From the NCBI RefSeq assembly GCF_016801985.1, contig NZ_JAEVLS010000002.1, positions 62,001 through 126,000 on the forward strand: a stretch of 64,000 nt of DNA. Direction: 5' to 3'. The DNA is from Steroidobacter gossypii (GTDB taxonomy: Bacteria; Pseudomonadota; Gammaproteobacteria; Steroidobacterales; Steroidobacteraceae). The notes beneath the pieces are model-generated. The model worked only from the letters and a program-made list of their open reading frames with translations, was not told where the DNA came from and searched no databases. Below are positions 46,317-57,594 of this stretch, one piece after another; position 1 is the stretch's first letter, and each line of letters starts with the position of its first letter. The position numbers and the translations under genes are program-made.

Positions 46317-49300
46317 ATATCGAGTTCGACGACGGCCGCGGCAACGCATTCGCCTGGCTGGATGGCGCAGCCGCCGATCGCGAGGTGCAGCGCCTGATTG
46401 CTCCCTTCCTCGATGCCGCGGCAGTGCTGTCGACGTTCGAGTTGGCAACGTTGCAGCCAGTCGATGCGCGCGCCAATGAGAATAGAAACGAAGCGTTGAT
46501 CGAGCTGACCAATTTCGCGCGACCGGTGCAGGAATCGAATGTGGACTGCTGGCAGCTCGAAGAGTCGGCGCGCCGCATGGGCCTTCGCCGCCTGAAAGAC
46601 CGAGAGGGCATGCGACGTGCGCGCGCCGTCAACGTTGTTCATGCACCCGATCCGCTGCAACAGGCGCTCGACACGCTGATCGATTCGAACGACCCGATCG
46701 CGCTGGGAACACTTTCGCTCGAGCAGCTGCTCGCGTTCGAGCGGGCTACGCGGTGGTTGGAAGGTATCCTGCCGAACTTACCATCGCGTGCGCAGATCAC
46801 GGCGGATATCGAGCGACAACGTCAGCTCGAACCGATGCGAAAACTCGCTGGCGAGAATTTCGTGGACCGCGAGGACTATCTTGCGCGGCTCACCGACTAC
46901 GTGGGTGTGTTGCCGCCCGAAAGCACGTGGCAAAGATTCCGCCGCAATGTGCAATACGTGCGCTACCTGCTTCATCAGCGCCCGCCGCTGCATCTGTTCG
47001 GCCCTGGGGGCATGGGTAAATCGGCGCTGCTGGCTCGTTTCATACTGCAACACGCCGGCGATCCATCGCGGCCTCCCATGCCGTTCGTTTACCTCGATTT
47101 CGACCGAGGTGCGCTCGATCCGCGGCGGCCGAACACGCTATTGGAAGACGCGATCCGGCAGTTGCTCGCGCAGTTCCCCGACTTCGACGGCGTGCTGGGG
47201 TCATTGTCCTCCGAAGTGGCGGAAGTGGAAGGCAGCCATGATGTGCACGAGTCATCCAAGTCGTCTCATTTCAGCGGTGGCGAGCGACTGATCAATCGAT
47301 TCTGTCGGCTGCTCGATGCGATTGCTCAACGCACCGAGCAGCCGGTGTTGATGATTCTGGATACACTCGAAGAGGCGGAATATCAGGGCACCACCGCGAT
47401 GCTGGTCACTTGGGCACTGCTCGCGGAGCTGCTCGGGCGCGTCGACCGACTGCGGATCGTGACTGCCGGGCGCTCGCCGCTGGCGAACGATCTGCAGCGC
47501 GAACCCGTCGAGCTGACTGGCTTGCCGACGGAGGCCGCTATCGAGCTGATCGTCAAACGCACACAAAAGATGCAAGGCGGGCCGATCAGCGAAGCCGACG
47601 CCAGGAGCATCGTCGAGCTGGTTGGCACGGTGCCTTTGAACCTGGTGCTCGCGGCCAAGGTCGTGCTGAGTGAAGATCTCGCAGCGCTGCGCGAAGCAGT
47701 CGGGCGTCGGCGCCTGTTTGCAAGGATCAAGCAGGAACAGCAGCAGGGCATGCTGTATCGACGCATTCTCGCGCACGTCCGCAAGCACGACCCGGAGCTG
47801 GAGAAAGTGGCCAGTCCCGGGCTGATCCTGCGCCGGATCACGCCGGAGATCATCGAGAAAGTGCTGGCGGCGCCTTGCGAACTCCAGCTCGTAGATGCGA
47901 ATCATCCGACACGATTGTTCGATGAACTGGCGCGCGAAGTGGGGCTGGTCGATCCATATCTCGAGCACGGCGCGCTATGGCATCTCCCCGCGCTGCGCAG
48001 AATCATGCTGCCCGATCTCAGGGCCACCCTGGGTGCGGTGGTCGAAGATATTCACAAGCTGGCCGCGGAGTACTACAGCAAAAGCGACACGACCTTGGGA
48101 CGAGCGGAGGAGATCTATCATCGCTTGTGGATCGGCGCGAGCTTCGATGAGCTCGACAAGCTGTGGCGTCCCGAGTTCGCGCCTCACCTGCGTGGCGCCT
48201 ATGAAGAGCTCGAGCCTCAAAGCAAGGTCTGGCTGGCGGACAAGCTGGGCATCGAGCTCAGCTCCGAGCTGCGAGCGCACGCGGACCTGGCGATCTGGGA
48301 GCGTCAAGCGGCGCAGCGTGCGCGTACGCTGATCGCCAATGGTTTGTTCGCTGAAGCGTTGGCCGCGGTGCGCGAGCGTCCGCGACCGGAGCGGCCGAGT
48401 CCGCTCTATGAAATCGAGTCCGATGTTTTGAAGCTGCTCGGAAACTTCGAAGCAGCCCATGCGGTGCTGGATCGAGGACTCGAAATTTCAGAACAAGCGG
48501 GCGATCGGCCGGCGATCCTGGCGTTGATGTTGCGCAAGGGCTTTTTGCTGGAGGGTGAGCGCCAGTTGACGGCCGCCATCCGGATCATGAGCGAGGCTTT
48601 GAACATAGCGGCCAGCCTGCGCGATCTCATGAGCACCCTGAGCGCGGGAGTCGCAACGCTGCGCTTGTATCGAAAGATGCAGCAGGAAGGAACATTGGCC
48701 GAGAATGTCGGGCAGGCCCGGGAGCGGCTGGGGGTGGTAGCTTATCGGCGCATTCGAGACTTTCAGGTCACGACTCATCAGCGGCTGGTGCAACTGATCA
48801 AGCAGAAGTCGGTGCGCGCCGAGTTGCGGTCACGCCCCGCGCTGTTGCAGGAAACGGCGGCCGAGCTCGGTCTCGACGATTACACCATCCTGGAGCAGGC
48901 CGTGCTTCAACTCGGCGTCTCGGCCGCCGATCTGATTGCGCTTGCACGCCTGGCGCGGGAAGCCGGGATGGATGAGTTGCATGGACGTTCGCTGCGCAAG
49001 CTCCTGTACGATCGAGGCACCTCGCGCGGTTCGGGCCGAATGCTCTCCGAGCTTGTTCCCGTCTATGCAGAGTTCTTCGTGCAACGACTGGCGCGCGCAG
49101 TGGACGATGCATTGGAGCGACGCTCGGTGGACACTCCTGGATCGCCCTCATGGCGCCGACCGCTCGCGGTGAGCGCACACGAAATGGCGCAGCTGCGCAA
49201 TCTGGTGGAGCAGGAGTTCACGCCCGAGGAGTTGGCGTTGCTGGCGCAGGACTATGCGGAAGTGTCGTTACATCAACTCAGTCCCAGCGGCACGTTCAGC

Positions 49301-49444
49301 ATTCAGGTGATCGAGTTGCTGCGATATGCAGAGAAGCACGGATCGCTCGGCGTGCTGCTCACTCACATGGCGCGTGCGCGCCCGGATGGAAGTGAATTGA
49401 AGAAGTTCATTCACGGGCTGGATGGGTGGCTGGAGTATATCTAG
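46313..49444 (+). CDS. STAND-type NTPase with C-terminal EAD-like domain
   Basis: A 1043-residue protein. Residues 1-180 are a helical region I do not recognise. The STAND core has Walker A GPGGMGKS (230-237), Walker B VLMILD (345-350), the RIVTAGR sensor (381-387) and a GTVPLNL (438-444) GxP-like motif, followed by a helical and probable winged-helix part (470-600). Residues about 660-800 show TPR-like helices (LPLYEIESDVLKLLGNFEAAHAVLDRG pattern). Residues 956-1025 repeat the EAD pattern (LVEQEFTPEELALLAQDYAEVS ... VIELLRYAEKHGSL). Initiation is GTG overlapping the previous stop. Such proteins sense a signal, oligomerise and recruit effectors; here the EAD could capture the protease. Confidence 0.85.
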   Translation: MNIEFDDGRGNAFAWLDGAAADREVQRLIAPFLDAAAVLSTFELATLQPVDARANENRNEALIELTNFARPVQESNVDCWQLEESARRMGLRRLKDREGMRRARAVNVVHAPDPLQQALDTLIDSNDPIALGTLSLEQLLAFERATRWLEGILPNLPSRAQITADIERQRQLEPMRKLAGENFVDREDYLARLTDYVGVLPPESTWQRFRRNVQYVRYLLHQRPPLHLFGPGGMGKSALLARFILQHAGDPSRPPMPFVYLDFDRGALDPRRPNTLLEDAIRQLLAQFPDFDGVLGSLSSEVAEVEGSHDVHESSKSSHFSGGERLINRFCRLLDAIAQRTEQPVLMILDTLEEAEYQGTTAMLVTWALLAELLGRVDRLRIVTAGRSPLANDLQREPVELTGLPTEAAIELIVKRTQKMQGGPISEADARSIVELVGTVPLNLVLAAKVVLSEDLAALREAVGRRRLFARIKQEQQQGMLYRRILAHVRKHDPELEKVASPGLILRRITPEIIEKVLAAPCELQLVDANHPTRLFDELAREVGLVDPYLEHGALWHLPALRRIMLPDLRATLGAVVEDIHKLAAEYYSKSDTTLGRAEEIYHRLWIGASFDELDKLWRPEFAPHLRGAYEELEPQSKVWLADKLGIELSSELRAHADLAIWERQAAQRARTLIANGLFAEALAAVRERPRPERPSPLYEIESDVLKLLGNFEAAHAVLDRGLEISEQAGDRPAILALMLRKGFLLEGERQLTAAIRIMSEALNIAASLRDLMSTLSAGVATLRLYRKMQQEGTLAENVGQARERLGVVAYRRIRDFQVTTHQRLVQLIKQKSVRAELRSRPALLQETAAELGLDDYTILEQAVLQLGVSAADLIALARLAREAGMDELHGRSLRKLLYDRGTSRGSGRMLSELVPVYAEFFVQRLARAVDDALERRSVDTPGSPSWRRPLAVSAHEMAQLRNLVEQEFTPEELALLAQDYAEVSLHQLSPSGTFSIQVIELLRYAEKHGSLGVLLTHMARARPDGSELKKFIHGLDGWLEYI

Positions 49445-49490
49445 CGACACCAGCAATGTTTGATGCCTCTGCCGACTCGAAGGGCGCAGC

Positions 49491-49520
49491 TTGACTCCGC
49501 GCGCCCGTGCAAGTTAACGT
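49491..49520 (+). promoter_or_regulatory. Probable promoter of the thiamine operon
   Basis: TTGACT (49491-49496) and TAACGT (49515-49520) are 18 bases apart. Transcription would begin about where the riboswitch P1 stem starts (49527). The -10 element is weak; the position relative to the riboswitch supports it. Confidence 0.45.
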
Positions 49521-49523
49521 CGC

Positions 49524-49632
49524 GCTCGCTAGGGGAGCCCCTGCAGGGGCTGAGAGGTCATTGGCGCATTGCGCAGTATGACGACCCTTGAACCTGATCC
49601 AGGTCATACTGGCGTAGGAAAGGCTAAGCGCG
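49524..49632 (+). promoter_or_regulatory. TPP riboswitch (THI element)
   Basis: The conserved THI-box cores are present in order: AGGGGAGCCC, GGGGCTGAGAGGTC, GACCCTTGAACCTGATC, and GGTCATACTGGCGTAGGAAAGGC. P1 is closed by CGCT (49527-49530) and AGCG (49627-49630). The element lies 110 bases upstream of thiC. Binding of thiamine pyrophosphate should reduce expression of the operon, in gammaproteobacteria generally through translation or Rho-dependent termination; no intrinsic terminator was recognised in the expression platform. Confidence 0.97.
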
Positions 49633-49663
49633 ATGCGATGTGTTCCCTGTGACATTCCCGTGA

Positions 49664-51505
<1,842 letters not shown>

Positions 51506-51507
51506 CC

Positions 51508-52503
51508 ATGAGGGTCACCATCGTTGGCGCGGGCATCGCCGGCTTGAGCTGCGCCGTCGAGTTCGCAGAGCGCGGCGTTCCCGTTGAAGTCTTCGAGCAG
51601 GGTCAGGGCTTCGGGCCGCAAAGCTGCTCGTGGTTCGCCGGCGGGATGCTGGCGCCGTGGTGCGAGTGTGAGCATTCGGCGGAGCTGATCGCAAAGCTTG
51701 GTGAGCAGAGCCTTGCCTGGTGGACCAGGCGCGTGCCTGCCTTAGTGCAGAGAGGCAGCCTGGTCGTGGCACACGGTCGACACTTGTCCGAACTGGTGGC
51801 GCTCAGCCGTCGCACCACGCACTACGAATGGCTGGACAGCACGGCGGTCGCACGGTTGGAGCCGTCGCTGGCCGATCGTTTTCCTCGTGCGTTGTTCTTC
51901 AAGGACGAAGCGCACATCGATCCTCGTGGTGCGCTCCGATATCTCGCTGACCGGGTGATCGCCCTCGGCGGTCGCATTCATTTCGGCATCACATGCACGG
52001 ACGAGTCGCAGGGCGATCATCTGGTGATCGATTGCACAGGTCTGGCCGCGCGACACCAGTTGCAGGACCTCCGCGGCGTGAAGGGTGAGATGTTGTTGTT
52101 GCGCTCGAACGAGATCGTGCTTCAGCGCCCGGTGCGATTGGTTGACCCGAAAACGTCGGCGTACATTGTGCCGCGCGCCGAGGGTGTGTTCATGATCGGC
52201 GCCACCATGATCGAAAGCGATGACAGCACTCGCATGACTGCGCGGTCAGTACTCGAACTGCTGAGCGCGGCCTATGCGCTGCATCCGACCTTCGGCGAAG
52301 CAGAAGTCTTGGAATTGGGTACGCAGGTGCGTCCGGCATTCCCAGACAACATGCCGCGCATCGTCTGGCGGCGGGACCGCATCTACATCAATGGGTTTTT
52401 CCGGCACGGCTATCTGCTCGCTCCGGCCTTCGCGCAGATGGCGGCCGACGCTGTTCTGAAAGAGAAAGGTTGTCGTCAGGTGGCTTATGAGAATCACGCT
52501 TAA
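51508..52503 (+). CDS. thiO: Glycine oxidase ThiO
   Basis: A 331-residue FAD-dependent oxidase giving the iminoglycine used for thiazole synthesis. FAD-binding VGAGIAGLSCAVEFAERG opens the protein and GATMIESDDS, a thiO family block, is in the second half; the C-terminal INGFFRHGYLLAP completes it. Its presence explains the absence of thiH. It begins two bases after thiC and overlaps thiS by 17 bases. Confidence 0.93.
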   Translation: MRVTIVGAGIAGLSCAVEFAERGVPVEVFEQGQGFGPQSCSWFAGGMLAPWCECEHSAELIAKLGEQSLAWWTRRVPALVQRGSLVVAHGRHLSELVALSRRTTHYEWLDSTAVARLEPSLADRFPRALFFKDEAHIDPRGALRYLADRVIALGGRIHFGITCTDESQGDHLVIDCTGLAARHQLQDLRGVKGEMLLLRSNEIVLQRPVRLVDPKTSAYIVPRAEGVFMIGATMIESDDSTRMTARSVLELLSAAYALHPTFGEAEVLELGTQVRPAFPDNMPRIVWRRDRIYINGFFRHGYLLAPAFAQMAADAVLKEKGCRQVAYENHA

Positions 52504-52684
52504 TGGAGAGGATCGCGATGTCGCGGCCACGACGCTGGAGCAAGCGCTGAGCGAGCTCGGTTATACCGAGAGCTTCGTGGCGACCGCCGTCAACGGCTGT
52601 TTCATTCCCAAGACGCAGCGGCGTGACCAACGACTCGGCGAAGGCGATCGCATCGAAGTCGTGGCGCCCATGCAAGGAGGCTGA
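52487..52684 (+). CDS. thiS: Sulfur carrier protein ThiS
   Basis: A 65-residue ubiquitin-fold protein ending in the required Gly-Gly (APMQGG), which is adenylated by ThiF and thiocarboxylated. The start overlaps the thiO end. ThiF, needed for activation, is not in the window, so it or MoeB is encoded elsewhere. Confidence 0.95.
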   Translation: MRITLNGEDRDVAATTLEQALSELGYTESFVATAVNGCFIPKTQRRDQRLGEGDRIEVVAPMQGG

Positions 52685-52685
52685 A

Positions 52686-53456
52686 GTGCTCGTCTATGAC
52701 ACTCAGTTGACCTCGCGGCTGCTGTTGGGGACCTCGAGATACCCTTCGCCGGCCGTGCTGACGGAGGCGGTCAAGGCGTCCGGCACCGACGTGGTCACAG
52801 TATCGCTGCGGCGGGAGTCGAGCAGCGAGCGTTCGGGCCAGGGGTTCTTCTCCATCATTCGCTCTTTGGGCGTGCGCGTGTTGCCCAACACCGCGGGATG
52901 TCACTCCGCGAAGGAAGCGGTCACCACTGCCCACATGGCGCGCGAGTTGTTCGGAACGACCTGGATCAAGCTCGAAGTCATCGGCGATCGTGCGACGTTG
53001 CAGCCCGATGTGTTCGGATTGGTGGAAGCCGCCAGGATTCTTGCCAACGAAGGTTTCCAGGTTTTTCCATATACCACCGAGGATCTGGTGGTCGCAGACA
53101 AGCTGCTTGACGCAGGTTGTCGTGTCCTCATGCCTTGGGGGGCGCCGATCGGGTCGGGCCAGGGCTTGAACAATGTGCCGGGCTTGCGAGCCATGCGGGC
53201 CCGCTTCCCGAGCGTGCCGCTGATCGTCGACGCTGGCATCGGCGTTCCATCGCACGCGGCGCGCGCCATGGAGTTGGGCATGGACGGAGTTCTGATCAAC
53301 ACAGCCGTATCGCGTGCGGGTGATCCATCAGCCATGGCGGGGGCGTTCAACTATGCCGTGAAGGCTGGGCGCACGGCGTATCTCGCCGAACCGATGATGC
53401 CCAGCGATGTTGCGATTCCTTCGACGCCCGAAGCTGGCCTGGCGTTTCTTGCATGA
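52686..53456 (+). CDS. thiG: Thiazole synthase ThiG
   Basis: A 256-residue TIM-barrel enzyme that condenses deoxyxylulose phosphate, ThiS-thiocarboxylate and iminoglycine. Family blocks: [51 protein letters not shown] and [12 protein letters not shown]. The start is GTG one base after the thiS stop; the length is exactly that of E. coli ThiG. It overlaps thiE by ATGA. Confidence 0.97.
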   Translation: MLVYDTQLTSRLLLGTSRYPSPAVLTEAVKASGTDVVTVSLRRESSSERSGQGFFSIIRSLGVRVLPNTAGCHSAKEAVTTAHMARELFGTTWIKLEVIGDRATLQPDVFGLVEAARILANEGFQVFPYTTEDLVVADKLLDAGCRVLMPWGAPIGSGQGLNNVPGLRAMRARFPSVPLIVDAGIGVPSHAARAMELGMDGVLINTAVSRAGDPSAMAGAFNYAVKAGRTAYLAEPMMPSDVAIPSTPEAGLAFLA

Positions 53457-54076
53457 AGCTCGATCCGTTTTATTTGATCGTGGACGACATCGCATGGTTG
53501 CCGCGCCTGCTGCCCGTGGGAGTTCGTCTCGTTCAATTGCGCATCAAAGAACGGACGGAGGCCGAGGTTCGACGCCAGGTGCTGCTCGGCAAGCAACTGT
53601 GCCAACAAGCAGGCGCGTGTTTGATCGTCAACGACTACTGGCGGATCGCACTCGACGCAGGGTGTGACTTCGTGCACCTGGGACAAAGCGATCTGGATGA
53701 CGCGGACGTGCCAGCCTTGCAGCGCGCCGGCGTTCGCGTCGGCATCAGTACGCACAGCCATGCGGAACTCGATCGAGCGCTGAGTTTCAATCCGGACTAC
53801 GTCGCACTGGGGCCGATCTATCCGACCACGTTGAAAGTGATGCCTTGGGCTCCTCAAGGATTGGCCCGCATCGCCGAATGGAAACGTCGCATCGCGCCTT
53901 TACCTCTGGTTGCCATCGGCGGCTTGACCGTCGAACGCGTGCCGGACGTCTTCGAGGCCGGAGCCGATAGTGCGGCGGTCGTGTCCGATGTGCTTCGCAA
54001 TCCATCGCCAGAGTCGCGAGCACAGCAGTGGATCATCGCAACGCGCGCAGCGCTGGCATTGCAAGCGGAGCGCTGA
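53453..54076 (+). CDS. thiE: Thiamine phosphate synthase ThiE
   Basis: A 207-residue TIM-barrel enzyme joining HMP-PP and thiazole phosphate. Family features: [58 protein letters not shown] and VAIGGLTVE. The stop is immediately followed by the thiD ATG. Confidence 0.95.
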   Translation: MKLDPFYLIVDDIAWLPRLLPVGVRLVQLRIKERTEAEVRRQVLLGKQLCQQAGACLIVNDYWRIALDAGCDFVHLGQSDLDDADVPALQRAGVRVGISTHSHAELDRALSFNPDYVALGPIYPTTLKVMPWAPQGLARIAEWKRRIAPLPLVAIGGLTVERVPDVFEAGADSAAVVSDVLRNPSPESRAQQWIIATRAALALQAER

Positions 54077-54832
54077 ATGCCTCCGCGTGTGCTCGTCATT
54101 GCCGGCACGGATTCGAGTGGCGGCGCCGGTCTGGTCAGAGACGTTCAAGTCATCACGGATTTCGGAGCGCATGCCGCGTGCGTGGTTACGGCAGTAACGG
54201 CGCAGACGCATAGCCAGGTCGAAGCCACATGTGTGCAGCCCGCCGATCTGGTTCGTCAGCAACTCAGCGCGGCGCTTCGGTCGGGTGACATTGCCGCAAT
54301 CAAGATCGGCATGCTTGGTAACGCGGCGATCGTGCGTGCAGTGCTGGACGAATTGCCCGACCGACAGCGCATTCCCATCGTGCTGGATCCGGTGCTCGCG
54401 TCTTCATCCGGCACGGCGTTGCTGGACGCGGACGGAGTCTCGCTGCTGAGGGATCGTTTGTTGCCTCGTTGCACGGTGATCACGCCAAACTTGCTCGAAG
54501 CGGCGTTGTTGCTGGAGCAGCAGGTGGCGAGTACCGGTGAGGAACAGTCCAGGCAAGCTGAAGCTCTGCTCGCGCTCGGGCCGGAACATGTACTGCTCAA
54601 AGGCGGGCATGGATCTGGAACTGATGCGACCGATGTTCTCGCCTCGAGCGACGGACCAGCTTCGATACTGAGCTCGGCACGCCTCAGCACGACCATGCGT
54701 GGCACGGGCTGCGCCCTAAGCTCCGCCATCGCAGCTCTTCTTGCAGCGGGAGTGGCGATGGAGCCAGCCTGTCGCCGAGCGAAGGCATACGTTCATAAAC
54801 GGCTGCAGCTCAATTCGACATGCGATCCGTGA
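54077..54832 (+). CDS. thiD: Hydroxymethylpyrimidine (phosphate) kinase ThiD
   Basis: A 251-residue ribokinase-fold enzyme that phosphorylates HMP and HMP-P. It has the start LVIAGTDSSGGAGLVRDVQV, KIGMLGNAAIV, IVLDPVLASSSGTALLD and the ATP-site MRGTGCALSSAIAA. It is the last gene of the operon and its stop overlaps the convergent retropepsin-like gene by 23 bases. ThiL and ThiM are not in the window. Confidence 0.96.
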   Translation: MPPRVLVIAGTDSSGGAGLVRDVQVITDFGAHAACVVTAVTAQTHSQVEATCVQPADLVRQQLSAALRSGDIAAIKIGMLGNAAIVRAVLDELPDRQRIPIVLDPVLASSSGTALLDADGVSLLRDRLLPRCTVITPNLLEAALLLEQQVASTGEEQSRQAEALLALGPEHVLLKGGHGSGTDATDVLASSDGPASILSSARLSTTMRGTGCALSSAIAALLAAGVAMEPACRRAKAYVHKRLQLNSTCDP

Positions 54833-55862
54833 GCGTCTGCCGATCCGACGCGCGGCGCGGTTTCAAGTGCAGCTCGCGACGCTTGTAGTCGATGACCAGC
54901 GTGTCCAGCAGGCCGATGATGTCCATGCCGATGACCAGCGCCGGCTCGCCACTCATTTTCCAAGCGTCGAAAAGATACATGTCGCCGAACGTCACTCGCA
55001 TGCCGCGAATAGAAATGTCGCCGATGTCCACGGCCGGCGCGAACAGGGTCTCGCCGTGTTGGACATCGAGGGTCACGCCGATCACGGCATTGGTGACGCC
55101 CTGGGATTTCTTGGCCAGCGCAGCTTGCAGACTCTTGTTGCCGATGGTGGCCTGGGCGCCTGTATCCAGTGTGGCGCGCGTGCGCACGCCGGCGAGCCGC
55201 ACGTCGAACATCAGCAGATGACCATGCCGCAGCTTCACTGGAACGCGGCTGAAGCCGAGCGAGCGGAACGGCCCGGTGGAGCGGATGATGGAGATCTCGT
55301 CGTTCTTGAAATCGATGCGGATCTGCTTGTCGCCCAAGCCGTCGGCGCCCAGCACGCCTTCGGCCCCGCCAAACACGTCGGGCACGACCGCGACCTGGCG
55401 TTGACCGAGCCACAGATCGCCAACCTCGATGCTGTCGACCTTGATGATCGGCACCACGGCCGAGCCGGTGGCGCCCAGCAACTTCACGGTGCGTGATTCG
55501 TTGCTGAGGCCAAGCTGCCTGGCCAGCGAAGGCACCACGGCGGTGCTGTTGGCACCAGTATCGAGCACCAGGCGGAACGGGCCTTTGCCGTTGATATAAA
55601 CCGGCGCCCAGACTCGGCCGATCCGATCTCGCAGCGTCGGCGCGACGTAGCGCGGCTCCGGCGCTTCGACCACCAACTCTTCCACGCCCGACGGCGGGGG
55701 CATGAGCAGTGGCGAATCCAGCAGCGGTGGAACGATAGCAGGTGCGCTCGAAGCGTCCGGCACATTCGGCTTGAAATCGACATTATCGGCCGGTTCATTG
55801 GCCAACAGGGCCAGTGGTGCGAGCAGCACCGTCAGCGCAGTCACGAACAGACGCGGGGTCAT
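54810..55862 (-). CDS. Retropepsin-like aspartic protease, two domains
   Basis: A 350-residue exported protein (signal peptide ending near ALLA). It has two retropepsin-like halves with D-T-G-A motifs: VLDTGANSTAVVPSL and ATLDTGAQATIGNKSL, followed by hydrophobic strands ending in the second half with IGMDIIGLLDTL, a family signature. Its aspartates could form one active site from the two halves. A Pro-rich segment lies between signal and first domain. It is the last gene of a minus-strand group; the ATG at 55862 is used. Confidence 0.85.
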   Translation of the reverse strand: MTPRLFVTALTVLLAPLALLANEPADNVDFKPNVPDASSAPAIVPPLLDSPLLMPPPSGVEELVVEAPEPRYVAPTLRDRIGRVWAPVYINGKGPFRLVLDTGANSTAVVPSLARQLGLSNESRTVKLLGATGSAVVPIIKVDSIEVGDLWLGQRQVAVVPDVFGGAEGVLGADGLGDKQIRIDFKNDEISIIRSTGPFRSLGFSRVPVKLRHGHLLMFDVRLAGVRTRATLDTGAQATIGNKSLQAALAKKSQGVTNAVIGVTLDVQHGETLFAPAVDIGDISIRGMRVTFGDMYLFDAWKMSGEPALVIGMDIIGLLDTLVIDYKRRELHLKPRRASDRQTLTDRMSN

Positions 55863-55953
55863 GGTTCCCTCGACATCGTTGCCAGGCTCGTGAATCCCCA
55901 TCCTTTACCCGATGATTCGGCCGCGGCCGGCCCGAATCGCATTTCCTGTGTCC

Positions 55954-57501
55954 TTAGAACGTTTCTTCCGCCATTCGTTCCGACGTGGCCACCCATTGAC
56001 CATCCCACGTTTCGGCTTCGAACCGACTGGTGAAGGGGAAGCCGGGCGGCCGACGCTTTTCGAAGCGCGGGTCGTATTCGATCTCGGTGGCGTAGCGCGG
56101 CTCGCTGGCCGACAAGCTGCCGGCGGACAGACTGCCATAAATCCGCAACGTGGCGGAACGGCCATGGTCGATGTCTCTCACCACAAAGCGCCGGCCAGCG
56201 AAAATCGCCGCATGCACATTCAGATCGCCGGGGCCGGTGGTGCCGGGAGACGCCACTTCGACGTACTTGTCGCTCACCATGCCGAGATAATCGCGCGAGT
56301 CCGTCACAATCCGCGGGTCCCGGGCGTAGACGATGTCGTCTTCGATCACGATCCGGTGAGGCGAATAGACCAGGATCTTGCCCGCGACCACGCCCTGGAC
56401 CGCCAAAGTCGTGCCCGGTGTGGCGATGAAATACACCGGATGCTCGGACGGTGAGTTGAGATAGCCTGCACCGGGCGCTCCGTTGGTGCGCCACATGTAA
56501 CTGCCGTCGGCAAAAAACCGGATGCGAGTGTCGCTGCTGAGTTCGTGGATGCGTGAGTTCGGATCTTCGGGCGCCCAGGCGGACGGCTGCACTGCCTTGG
56601 GCAGGTCGATACGGCTGGTGCGTGTTTCCAAGCCGCCGGGAAAAATCTCGGCCTGGCGTCCGCGGCCGCTCGAGAACATCTCGAAGCTGCGCGCCGCCGT
56701 GGTGACTTTCCCTAGAAACTTCGGTCCGACGCGCGAGTCGTGCATCACATTGAACTGGGAATTGCTGTGAAAGCGGCCGACGATGACGTCGTCGTGCAGC
56801 TGAACCATCGGATCCCAGCGATCCACCACTTGGGTGAATTGCGAGAACGCGAGGCGTTTGAGCATGATCCGCGTCGAAAGCAACTTGCCCTGGTCGGATG
56901 CGCTGATCTGCGCGATGACGTGCTCCAGCGCCGTGCCGTCTTTGGCCCGTTCCCAGACCAGCCTGGCGGTGTACTGCTTGCCGTTGTCTTCCCACTGCAG
57001 CTGGCTGTCCGGGTTGCCGGCTTGTTGTTCGATCAAACGGGCGAGGCGCTCGGGCAGGGTAGCCAGCTCTTCTTTCGAGGCTGCGTAGGTGGGCGCCGGT
57101 TCGACGGTTTCCAGAATGCTCGCGGTGGCACTGCTGTCGGCCGGCAGTTCGGTCAGCACCGGCTGCGGCTGCACTGGCTCGGTGCTCGCTTCTGCCACCT
57201 CGAGGGGCGAGGGCGGCTCGGAATCCTGGCCCAGTTGTTCGGCCAGTAACTCGGCGGCGAAGCTCGGCTCCAGTGGCGCGAGCTCCAGACCCTCGCTGCG
57301 ATCGACATCGGGCGCTTCGATGAACACCAGTTGCGAGGCCACCCGCTCGGTTTCGCCGACGCCGTCGTGCCGACCGCCGAACACCACTGCTGCCAGGAAA
57401 ATCCCGAGGTGCAACGCTCCCGACGCGACGGCGGCGAGCACACGTCTCGTATCTCTTGCCTCGAGCAGCTCTCGTGCTTCGAGCAGGCCAGGAAGCGCCA
57501 T
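55954..57501 (-). CDS. Membrane-anchored DUF4900-like protein with a Pro/Glu-rich linker
   Basis: A 515-residue protein. One hydrophobic span (about residues 20-43, VLAAVASGALHLGIFLAAVVFG) is followed by a long acidic, Pro/Ser-rich linker (about 60-150), a TonB/TolA-like N-terminal layout, and a large beta-rich C-terminal domain with blocks such as TRIRFFADGSYMW, VQGVVAGKILVYSPHRIVIEDDIVYARDPR and YLGMVSDKYVEV reminiscent of DUF4900/PilX-like passenger regions. Function unknown; it may link the inner membrane to the periplasm or outer membrane. Confidence 0.6.
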   Translation of the reverse strand: MALPGLLEARELLEARDTRRVLAAVASGALHLGIFLAAVVFGGRHDGVGETERVASQLVFIEAPDVDRSEGLELAPLEPSFAAELLAEQLGQDSEPPSPLEVAEASTEPVQPQPVLTELPADSSATASILETVEPAPTYAASKEELATLPERLARLIEQQAGNPDSQLQWEDNGKQYTARLVWERAKDGTALEHVIAQISASDQGKLLSTRIMLKRLAFSQFTQVVDRWDPMVQLHDDVIVGRFHSNSQFNVMHDSRVGPKFLGKVTTAARSFEMFSSGRGRQAEIFPGGLETRTSRIDLPKAVQPSAWAPEDPNSRIHELSSDTRIRFFADGSYMWRTNGAPGAGYLNSPSEHPVYFIATPGTTLAVQGVVAGKILVYSPHRIVIEDDIVYARDPRIVTDSRDYLGMVSDKYVEVASPGTTGPGDLNVHAAIFAGRRFVVRDIDHGRSATLRIYGSLSAGSLSASEPRYATEIEYDPRFEKRRPPGFPFTSRFEAETWDGQWVATSERMAEETF

Positions 57502-57594
57502 GGTGTCCCCACTGGATGCGCCTCCCGATAGAGTAGTCCCAGCCCGGGGGAAAAAGGAGAGTGAAATTTTGTGTGGCTAGTTTTCGGCAAAAAA

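Noticed and set aside
44063-49444. Prophage or transposon carrying the EAD system
   Set aside because: No integrase, transposase, terminal inverted repeat or att-like duplication was seen at either edge; codon use resembles the flanks.
55859-56995. 378-codon minus-strand ORF
   Set aside because: Frame-shadow of the 515-residue membrane-anchored protein gene; Arg/Gln/His-rich product.
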